NCBI RefSeq assembly: GCF_900143025.1
Contig: NZ_FRCT01000013.1
Coordinates: forward strand, 31,760 to 95,759
From: Ruminococcus flavefaciens
GTDB taxonomy: Bacteria > Bacillota > Clostridia > Oscillospirales > Ruminococcaceae
Reading direction: 5' to 3'
DNA length: 64,000 bases
Part shown: positions 43,933-50,495 of the stretch, piece by piece
Position numbering within the stretch: position 1 is the stretch's first letter
Layout of the letters: the number at the start of each line of letters is the position of its first letter
Notes under the pieces: generated by a model
The model's database searches: none
Told to the model about the DNA's origin: nothing
What the model saw: only the letters and a program-made list of their open reading frames with translations
Made by a program: the position numbers and the translations under genes

Positions 43933-44619
43933 ATGAAACGAGCAGTAAAAGCATTCATCGCAGTATATTTCGCAGTATTTATGTGTTTTTTCGGCGGTAT
44001 GACCGCCTTTGCGTGGGATGTCGATACAATGGAGCAGAACATAGATTTAAAAAACGCGCCCGAGGGTACTGCCTTTGCGGATATACTGGTAAAGGACAGG
44101 AAAAATGACAAGTACGCCGTGGACTTCAACGAGGAGAACGGAAAACTTCTCGGTCTGACTAAGGACTGCGGACTTGCACAGTACAGCAAGGACGGCTATA
44201 CAAGTATGCTTCTGCGCCATAGCTGTGCGTGTTTCGATAAAGCCGAGATTTCGGAGCATATGTATACGAGTTTCAGGTTGAAAGAGGAGAACAGCGAGAT
44301 ATTCAATCACTTTCAGACTATAAAGGTTGCCTACTGCGACAAGGACGGAAATGTGCTGGGAGTTACAGAAAAGGCGAAGTTCGACAAGCTGCGTTTCAAT
44401 ATAGGTGCATATACCATTAATGCAAACGGCGACAGCCTTTCATGCAGTATAAGTACAGGACCGCCCTATTTTATGATGATAGTTGTACCATTTCTGGTCA
44501 TAGTTCCTGCAATTCTTACCGCAGCAGGCATTATCATAGCGAGACTAAGGAAAAAGGCACAGTCTGCAAAGATGATAAAGCACATACAGTCGGGAGAGGT
44601 CGATAATGATGAAAAGTAG
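43933..44619 (+). CDS. Membrane-anchored exported protein, first of a duplicated pair
   Basis: 228 residues. The signal peptide ends near MTAFAWD (about 30), the ectodomain spans about 32-175, one membrane helix follows (about 178-205), then a basic cytoplasmic tail ending QSGEVDNDEK. The ectodomain contains NAPEGTAFADILVKD and YAVDFNEENGKLLGLTKDC, which recur almost unchanged in the next gene. Several cysteines may form disulphides. The family is not recognised. It begins nine bases after mutL. Confidence 0.82.
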   Translation: MKRAVKAFIAVYFAVFMCFFGGMTAFAWDVDTMEQNIDLKNAPEGTAFADILVKDRKNDKYAVDFNEENGKLLGLTKDCGLAQYSKDGYTSMLLRHSCACFDKAEISEHMYTSFRLKEENSEIFNHFQTIKVAYCDKDGNVLGVTEKAKFDKLRFNIGAYTINANGDSLSCSISTGPPYFMMIVVPFLVIVPAILTAAGIIIARLRKKAQSAKMIKHIQSGEVDNDEK

Positions 44620-45292
44620 TCTCAAAATCAGCATAAAAGCTTTTATAGCAGGACTTTTTGCAGCTGTTACCTGTATTTTCGGCTGTATGACAGCCTTTGC
44701 GTGGGATCACGATGAAACATGGCAGCGGATCGGATTTGAAAATGCTCCCGAGGGTACGGAATTCGTGGACCTGCTTGTAAAAGCCAAAGGCGATGATAAA
44801 TACGCAGTTGATTTCAACGAGGAGAACGGAAAGCTCCTCGGACTTGATAAGGACTGCGAGCTTGCAAAATACGATAAGGACGGCTATACGAGCTTTTTGC
44901 TCCGCCATTGCTGCGTGAAATTTGACTCCGTTCATAACGGCGAAGCCCATTACACATATAACACAAAGAATTACAAGATTTTCAATGAGCTTAACAGAGT
45001 GAAGCTTGCCTACTGCGACAGCAAGGGCAATATCCTTATAGTCACAAATACAGCAGATGTAGGATATGCATTTTTCAAAACACCTGTTATGTACATTTTC
45101 AAGGCAGACGGCGAGAGCCTTGCCTTTAGTTTTGGAGGAGCCACCTATAGCAAGTTGCGCAGTATAATAGCTGTAGTTGCCATAGCTGTACTAATAGTGG
45201 CAGTTGTTCTGCTTTTCCGCTTCTTTGAAAGAAAATTGGGAAAACGAAGTGCAGAAAAAAGCGTACAGTCGGGAGAAACTGATAATGAGTGA
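44606..45292 (+). CDS. Membrane-anchored exported protein, second of a duplicated pair
   Basis: 228 residues, a paralogue of the previous gene with the same layout: signal peptide (ending TAFAWD), ectodomain with NAPEGTEFVDLLVKA and YAVDFNEENGKLLGLDKDC, one C-terminal membrane helix (about 180-205) and tail VQSGETDNE. It overlaps the preceding gene by 14 bases and miaA by eight bases, so the three are translationally coupled. The function is unknown. Confidence 0.82.
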   Translation: MMKSSLKISIKAFIAGLFAAVTCIFGCMTAFAWDHDETWQRIGFENAPEGTEFVDLLVKAKGDDKYAVDFNEENGKLLGLDKDCELAKYDKDGYTSFLLRHCCVKFDSVHNGEAHYTYNTKNYKIFNELNRVKLAYCDSKGNILIVTNTADVGYAFFKTPVMYIFKADGESLAFSFGGATYSKLRSIIAVVAIAVLIVAVVLLFRFFERKLGKRSAEKSVQSGETDNE

Positions 45293-46238
45293 AAAGAAAG
45301 ATAAGCCCTTCGTGCTTGCAGTTGCAGGACCTACGGCATCGGGCAAGACATGGCTGGGCGTTGAGCTTGCCAAGATATACGGCGGAGAGGTCATCTCCGC
45401 CGATTCCATGCAGATATACAAGGGCATGGACATAGCCTCGGCAAAGCCTTCGGAGGAGGAAAAGCAAGGGATACCTCATCATCTCATGGGTATCCTTGAC
45501 AGGGACGTTAGCTTCAGTGCTGCGGACTATGTCACTCTTGCCAACGAAAAGATACAGGAGGTGCTTTCACGGGGCAGCCTTCCTATTATAGTAGGGGGAA
45601 CGGGACTGTACATAGATTCTCTCCTCGAAAATGTGAAGTTTTCCGAGGGCGGCAGCGATGAGGCTTACCGCGAGGAGCTTTACGCCTTTGCAAAGGAGAA
45701 TGGCAATGAAGCTTTGCACGCCCGTCTTGCGGCTATAGACTCCGAGGCGGCAGAGGGAATACACCCGAATAATCTGGTGAGAGTAGTCCGCGCACTGGAG
45801 GTATGCCATGTTACGGGCAGGAAATTCAGCGACCTTAAACGTGAGAGCAAATTAGTGGAAAGTCCGTATGATTCCCTTATTATCGGGCTGAATTACGAGA
45901 ACAGACAAACTCTTTACGACCGCATAGACCTGCGCGTAGATGAAATGGTGAAGGCTGGACTCGTTGAGGAGGCAAGGCAGCTATGGCTGGAAAGCGGCAT
46001 GAAAACAGCTGCCAACGCTATCGGCTACAAGGAGCTTATCCCGTATTTTGAGGGAAAAGCTGCACTTGAGGACTGCATTGCCGATATCAAGCAGGAGACC
46101 AGACACTATGCCAAGCGTCAGCTGACATGGTTCAGAAGAAATCAGCGTATAGAGTGGATAATGCTTGATACATTTAATAAAAAAATTGAAATATTAGAAA
46201 AATGCAAAAAAACTATAGCCAAACACTTTGAAGTGTGA
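45285..46238 (+). CDS. miaA: tRNA dimethylallyltransferase
   Basis: Adds the dimethylallyl group to A37 of tRNAs, making the substrate of MiaB. About 317 residues from the ATG at 45285, inside the 3' end of the preceding gene. The P-loop is VAGPTASGKTWLG. Further motifs are ISADSMQIYKGMDIASAKP, GGTGLYIDSLL and KRQLTWFRRN. hfq follows, as in Bacillus and many Proteobacteria. Confidence 0.96.
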   Translation: MSEKKDKPFVLAVAGPTASGKTWLGVELAKIYGGEVISADSMQIYKGMDIASAKPSEEEKQGIPHHLMGILDRDVSFSAADYVTLANEKIQEVLSRGSLPIIVGGTGLYIDSLLENVKFSEGGSDEAYREELYAFAKENGNEALHARLAAIDSEAAEGIHPNNLVRVVRALEVCHVTGRKFSDLKRESKLVESPYDSLIIGLNYENRQTLYDRIDLRVDEMVKAGLVEEARQLWLESGMKTAANAIGYKELIPYFEGKAALEDCIADIKQETRHYAKRQLTWFRRNQRIEWIMLDTFNKKIEILEKCKKTIAKHFEV

Positions 46239-46244
46239 TATAAT
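46236..46244 (+). promoter_or_regulatory. Extended -10 promoter of hfq
   Basis: TGATATAAT is an extended -10 element that overlaps the miaA stop codon. No good -35 is visible (TAGCCA). ACACTT..AAGTGT just upstream is a short palindrome. The leader to the hfq start is about 85 bases and contains CACGC/GCGTG-type words that may pair. Confidence 0.45.
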
Positions 46245-46335
46245 GTAATGTGTGTATTTCTACGCGTGTTATTTGGAAAATTATTTTACACGCATTTTAC
46301 ACACGTAAACAAATAAATCGGATAGGAGAATGTGT

Positions 46336-46575
46336 ATGAACAAAACAATCAATCTGCAGGATGTTTTTCTCAATCAGTGCAGAAAAGACAAGATCATGGT
46401 AACTATTATCCTTACTAACGGATTTCAGTTCAAGGGTATGGTAAGAGGCTTTGACAGCTATGTTGCTATCTTCGACTGCGAGGGCAAGCAGCAGCTGGTT
46501 TACAAGCACGCTATATCTACCATCATTCCTGCAAGAGCAGTTTCTATTCTTGACGCTTCGGAAAAGAACGACTAA
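46336..46575 (+). CDS. hfq: RNA chaperone Hfq
   Basis: An Sm-like hexameric RNA chaperone of 79 residues, standard for Firmicutes. Sm1 is [20 protein letters not shown] followed by [20 protein letters not shown]; the Sm2 region [12 protein letters not shown] is intact. I start at the ATG at 46336 because TAGGAG is seven bases upstream; the ATG at 46330 is too close to that site. Its presence makes Hfq-dependent small RNAs possible in this organism. Confidence 0.96.
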   Translation: MNKTINLQDVFLNQCRKDKIMVTIILTNGFQFKGMVRGFDSYVAIFDCEGKQQLVYKHAISTIIPARAVSILDASEKND

Positions 46576-46586
46576 GGGTGATCTGA

Positions 46587-47852
46587 ATGCGATTTGCCAG
46601 ATCGGAAGGCAGCTTTATGGTCAAGCTCCTGAGGAACGTTGTCCTTGTGCTGCTTCTGATAATCTTTATCAGCATAGTCTATAACTTCCGCAACAGAGAG
46701 AGCAATACCGTTGCGGCTCTGACGGCTTCCGCAGTATCCTCAAAGGAATACAAGGGAGTATTCATCAGGGACGAGGAGATGATCCTCTATAACGGCGGAG
46801 GCGTGCTCAGTTATAATGTGTCTGACGGCGGAAAGGTCGGCAACGGCACTATAATCGCAGAGGCTTACCCCTCGGACGAGCAGCTGAGCATAAAGCATGA
46901 AAGGGCTAAGCTGGAGAAAGAGCTCGCTGTCCTTCAGAAAATACAGAACCCCGGTACTCTCGAATCGGCACAGCCCGCCAATCTTTCGGAAAGTATCGAC
47001 GAGAATTACCGAAGGCTCATTTATTGCAGGGACATGGGCGATTTTGAGACCCTTGACGAGGTGAGTGAGGAGCTTCTCGTAAAGCTCAGTACCTATCAGA
47101 TAATAACAGAGGAGGTACAGGGCTTCAGCCAGAAGATCTCGGACATAAAGGCTGAGATAGCAAGGCTTGATGCCAAAAAGGTTTCTCCGCAGGAAATCAT
47201 ACCTGCGAAACGCTCGGCATATTTCGCAAGCTATATAGACGGCTATGAGGAAAAGCTCACCAGCAAGAACCTTGACAGTCTTACGGTCTCGATGCTGGAA
47301 GGGATAACCGACAGAAAATCCACAGCGCCAAACGTGGTCGGAAAGCTTATCGACGGCTACGGCTGGTATCTTGCACTTGTTGCCGATAACTCAAAGAAAG
47401 AGTACGCTATCGGAGATGAGGTAAAGCTCAGGTTTGATTCTTCTGCGGAGGCTTATCCGGCGGTTATCACGGATATACGTGACGAAAGCAAAACTAAAAG
47501 TATTATCATAATATCATGTGATAAGTTCAATTACGACCTCGTTCAGCACAGAGCCGAGATCGTGGAGCTTATCAAGGGTGAGTACACAGGTCTTAAAGTT
47601 CCCCGTGAGGCTATACGCTTTGCCGATATAAAGACAACGTATACCGACGAGAACGGAAACGAAGCCGAAAAGGTGCTTACCAGCAAGGGTGTATATATCC
47701 GTAAGGGCGAACAGGTACTTTTCAAGAAGATAAAGGTCATCTACGAGGGAAGCGATTACGTGCTCTCTGAGATAACCGATGATACGGACGAGTATCTTGC
47801 GCTTTACGATGATATTATGCTTGAGGAGGTCGAGAAAGATGGTAAAAAGTAA
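46587..47852 (+). CDS. HlyD-like membrane fusion/adaptor protein
   Basis: 421 residues. One N-terminal membrane helix (about 12-32), then an HlyD/biotinyl-lipoyl-like part (YNGGGVLSYNVSDGGKVGNG), a coiled-coil region (about 110-215) and a beta-rich C-terminus containing YTGLKVPREAIRF. No ABC ATPase or outer-membrane partner is adjacent. In many Clostridia the same gene precedes yggS-sepF, so it may act in division or envelope assembly rather than export. It starts 11 bases after hfq and overlaps yggS by 14 bases. Confidence 0.8.
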   Translation: MRFARSEGSFMVKLLRNVVLVLLLIIFISIVYNFRNRESNTVAALTASAVSSKEYKGVFIRDEEMILYNGGGVLSYNVSDGGKVGNGTIIAEAYPSDEQLSIKHERAKLEKELAVLQKIQNPGTLESAQPANLSESIDENYRRLIYCRDMGDFETLDEVSEELLVKLSTYQIITEEVQGFSQKISDIKAEIARLDAKKVSPQEIIPAKRSAYFASYIDGYEEKLTSKNLDSLTVSMLEGITDRKSTAPNVVGKLIDGYGWYLALVADNSKKEYAIGDEVKLRFDSSAEAYPAVITDIRDESKTKSIIIISCDKFNYDLVQHRAEIVELIKGEYTGLKVPREAIRFADIKTTYTDENGNEAEKVLTSKGVYIRKGEQVLFKKIKVIYEGSDYVLSEITDDTDEYLALYDDIMLEEVEKDGKK

Positions 47853-48534
47853 CGATCTCGCTTATATCGACGAGAATTTGCACATAATAAGAGAGAGATG
47901 CGCTGATGCTAAGGTTAAATACCGAAGTCCCGAGGATAATGTACGCATAATGGCTGTTACCAAGACAGTCGCTCCGGAAGCCATAAACCACGCTATAGAG
48001 CTTGGGATAGACCTTCTGGGGGAAAACAGGGTGCAGGAGTATCTCTCAAAAGCCGATTTTTATGATAAGTCGGCTGAGGTGCAGTTTATCGGCCATTTAC
48101 AGACAAACAAGGTAAAATACATTATAAATACGGTAAGTATGATACAGTCCGTTGACAGCCTGAGACTTGGACAGGAGATAAGCCGCCTCGCCGTTAAGAA
48201 CGGAAGGACTATGGATATCCTGTGCGAGGTCAATATCGGAGGTGAGGACTCCAAGAGCGGAGTCGATCCAAAAGAGCTGAGTGAGCTCATTGGCGGACTT
48301 AAACAGCTTGACGGTATAAGGATAAGGGGGCTTATGACTATCCCGCCGCCGAGCGACAGCGATATCTTCCTCGGACGTATGAAGGAGCTTTACGACAGCG
48401 TTAAGGCTCAGTACCCCGATATGGATACGCTTTCTATGGGTATGACGCATGATTACGCCGAAGCAATAAAGTACGGCTCTACGCTTGTGCGTATAGGTAC
48501 GGGACTTTTCGGCGCAAGAGATTACTCAAAGTAA
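47839..48534 (+). CDS. yggS: YggS family pyridoxal-phosphate homeostasis protein
   Basis: 231 residues from the ATG at 47839, which follows TGAGGAGGT. The PLP lysine is in IMAVTKTVAPE. GENRVQEYLSKAD, FIGHLQTNKVKYI, LMTIPPP and LSMGMTHDYAEAIKYGST are diagnostic. The protein controls free PLP. It lies directly before sepF, the arrangement seen in most Gram-positive bacteria (ylmE-sepF). Confidence 0.95.
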   Translation: MVKSNDLAYIDENLHIIRERCADAKVKYRSPEDNVRIMAVTKTVAPEAINHAIELGIDLLGENRVQEYLSKADFYDKSAEVQFIGHLQTNKVKYIINTVSMIQSVDSLRLGQEISRLAVKNGRTMDILCEVNIGGEDSKSGVDPKELSELIGGLKQLDGIRIRGLMTIPPPSDSDIFLGRMKELYDSVKAQYPDMDTLSMGMTHDYAEAIKYGSTLVRIGTGLFGARDYSK

Positions 48535-48566
48535 CATACAGCGGAACGCTGGATATCAACACGGGA

Positions 48567-48624
48567 TTCTCCGCATTGATCCTGTGAAGAGAAATATATA
48601 TAAACAAATAATGCGGAGAAGGAG
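48567..48624 (+). promoter_or_regulatory. Inverted repeat next to the sepF ribosome site
   Basis: TTCTCCGCATT (48567-48577) and AATGCGGAGAA (48610-48620) are a perfect 11-bp inverted repeat with a 32-base loop. The right arm runs into GGAG (48621-48624), the sepF Shine-Dalgarno. The hairpin could hold back the ribosome site. There is no T-run to suggest termination. Confidence 0.6.
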
Positions 48625-48631
48625 TATTAAG

Positions 48632-49102
48632 ATGAAACTTTTTGACGGTATCAAGGATTTTTTCTTTGCTGCAGATGATGATGATTTTGAAGCTGATGTA
48701 CCAGTACGTCATGAGAGAGAGAGAAGCGGTTTCCAGCCCTCAGATCAGGACGATGCTCCTGTGAATGAGACAAGTGCTCCGGGCACAGGCAGAAGAAACA
48801 AGGTAGTTAATATCCAGACCACTGCACAGCTTCAGGTAGTTCTTGTAAAGCCTTCAGCTTTCACAGACGCAAAGCAGATCGCAGATCACCTTATTGCAAA
48901 GAAAACTGTAGTTCTTAATCTTGAAACAGCTTCTCCTGAGAATAAGAGAAGAATAATAGACTTCCTTGTAGGTGTTGCCTATGCAAACGGCGGAAGCCTC
49001 AAGCCTGTTGCCAACCTGACATATATCATTACTCCATATAATGTCGGCTTTATCGGCGAGGACCTTGTTGGCGAGCTGGAGAATAACGGCGTATTCATTT
49101 GA
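48632..49102 (+). CDS. sepF: Cell division protein SepF
   Basis: An FtsZ membrane anchor and Z-ring organiser. About 156 residues from the ATG at 48632. It has an N-terminal amphipathic membrane-targeting helix (MKLFDGIKDFFFAADDDDF), a flexible linker, and the SepF core (VVLVKPSAFTDAKQIADHL, KKTVVLNLE, RRIIDFLVGVAYANGG). It overlaps ylmH by one base. ylmG (YggT), often between sepF and ylmH, is missing. Confidence 0.95.
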   Translation: MKLFDGIKDFFFAADDDDFEADVPVRHERERSGFQPSDQDDAPVNETSAPGTGRRNKVVNIQTTAQLQVVLVKPSAFTDAKQIADHLIAKKTVVLNLETASPENKRRIIDFLVGVAYANGGSLKPVANLTYIITPYNVGFIGEDLVGELENNGVFI

Positions 49103-49860
49103 TGAACGATCAGTCGGATAAGCTGTTTGCTGCAAAGCTGGGGGATATGGTCTCGCTCTGTGAAAGGGACGGGACAGCTCAGTTCTCATCATTTCTCGAC
49201 GAGCGTCAGTGCGCAGAGGCTGAGATGTGGTGCAGAAAAAACACTGGTGGGCTAAGGTATATGCTATGGGGCGGATATGAGAATGCCAGAAGAAAGATGC
49301 TTGCTGTATACCCCGATTACTGCGAGGAGTATATCAGAGATGATTTCCCTATGAAATGCCTCACCTTCAGCTATCGCAAGGAGGACAAGCTTACGCACAG
49401 AGACTTTCTCGGCTCTTTTATGGCTCAGCAGCTGAAGCGCGAAGCCATCGGCGATATCGCCGCAGAGGAGGGAACTGCGCAGACCTTTGTCAGTGAAGTT
49501 GCGGCAAGGCTTATCATGTCTGCGGTCTCGAAAATAGGCAGGGTCGGAGTAAAAATATCCGATGACAAGCCATTTGAGCTGGAAAATGCTCAGAAATTTC
49601 AGGATATAAGCGGTACTGTCGCTTCACTGCGTCTTGACTGTGTAGTGGGGGCGGCGGCAAATGTGAGCCGTGAAAAGGCTGCTGCTCTTATCCGTTCGGA
49701 CAAGGTGGATGTGAACCACTTTCCCGTTTCTTCGGTCTCGCACGAAGTAAAGGAGGGGGATACCCTCTCGGTGAGAGGCTGCGGAAGGTACATTCTTTCG
49801 GGTATTAACGGCTCGACCAGAAAGGGCCGCATACACATCAATCTGAAGAAATATATTTAG
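49102..49860 (+). CDS. ylmH: YlmH family S4-domain RNA-binding protein
   Basis: About 252 residues from ATG 49102, which overlaps the sepF stop. The N-terminal part contains LRYMLWGGYENARRKM; the middle holds GDIAAEEGTAQTFV; the C-terminal S4 domain includes AALIRSDKVDVNHFPV and ISG-like closing sequence GRIHINLKKYI. In Bacillus YlmH binds stalled 50S subunits with peptidyl-tRNA and helps rescue them. The place in the sepF-divIVA cluster is conserved. Confidence 0.93.
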   Translation: MNDQSDKLFAAKLGDMVSLCERDGTAQFSSFLDERQCAEAEMWCRKNTGGLRYMLWGGYENARRKMLAVYPDYCEEYIRDDFPMKCLTFSYRKEDKLTHRDFLGSFMAQQLKREAIGDIAAEEGTAQTFVSEVAARLIMSAVSKIGRVGVKISDDKPFELENAQKFQDISGTVASLRLDCVVGAAANVSREKAAALIRSDKVDVNHFPVSSVSHEVKEGDTLSVRGCGRYILSGINGSTRKGRIHINLKKYI

Positions 49861-49872
49861 AGGTGAATTGAA

Positions 49873-50433
49873 ATGATAACTTCAAAGGACGTTAGAAATA
49901 AGAGATTTGAAAAAGCTGCTTTCGGCTATAAGCAGGAGGAAATAGACGAATTCCTTACACAGCTCGAGGCTGAGCTCGACGAAATGGAGCGCGAGCGTGC
50001 AGAAGCTAACAGTAAGATACAGGTGCTTGCCGACAAGGTAAGAGAATATATGAGAGACGAGGACGCTCTCAAGGACGCACTCCTTGGTGCTCAGAAGCAG
50101 GGTCATCAGGTCCTCAACGAAGCTAACGAAAAGGCTGAGCAGATACTTGCAGAGGCTAAGGAAAAGGCTGCTGCTCTTGAGGACGAGGCTGTACGTCAGC
50201 ACGCAGAGGCTATGGAGAAGAACCGCGCTGAGATAGCTAAGGAGAAGGAAGCTCTCATCGAGGCTCAGCAGCAGGTAGCTGACTTCAAGAAGAGCCTCTT
50301 CGATATGTATAAGAGCCACCTTGAGCTCATCTCTTCAATGCCTGAGACATTTGATGATGATGAGGCTGACGAGGAAGAGCCACAGACAGCTGAGGAGATC
50401 GCTGCTGCTGTTGCTGCTGAGACAGAAGAATAA
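49873..50433 (+). CDS. divIVA: Cell-division initiation protein DivIVA
   Basis: A curvature-sensing coiled-coil protein that marks poles and septa. 186 residues. The N-terminal membrane-binding module has ITSKDVRNKRFEKAAFGYKQ and EEIDEFLTQLEAEL. A long coiled coil (about 35-145) and an acidic, Ala-rich tail follow. It follows ylmH by 12 bases and precedes ileS, the typical Gram-positive order. Confidence 0.94.
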   Translation: MITSKDVRNKRFEKAAFGYKQEEIDEFLTQLEAELDEMERERAEANSKIQVLADKVREYMRDEDALKDALLGAQKQGHQVLNEANEKAEQILAEAKEKAAALEDEAVRQHAEAMEKNRAEIAKEKEALIEAQQQVADFKKSLFDMYKSHLELISSMPETFDDDEADEEEPQTAEEIAAAVAAETEE

Positions 50434-50452
50434 TAGTAACCAAAAAAGATTG

Positions 50453-50495
50453 AAAGGAGGATCTCTCAGACCCTTTAAATGAGAGATCAGATAGT
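50453..50495 (+). promoter_or_regulatory. Split ileS translation start: Shine-Dalgarno, hairpin, AUG
   Basis: AAAGGAGG (50453-50460) is the only strong ribosome site, yet it lies about 35 bases before the ileS AUG (50496). Between them GATCTCTCA (50460-50468) and TGAGAGATC (50480-50488) form a perfect 9-bp stem with an 11-base loop. Folding would leave seven bases between the stem and the AUG and bring the site to normal distance. This matches the principle known from phage T4 gene 38. GAGAG at 50481-50485 is a weaker alternative site. Confidence 0.6.

Noticed and set aside
50434..50495. T-box leader before ileS
   Set aside because: The interval is only about 60 bases and lacks the T-box sequence and specifier stem; it holds only one hairpin.
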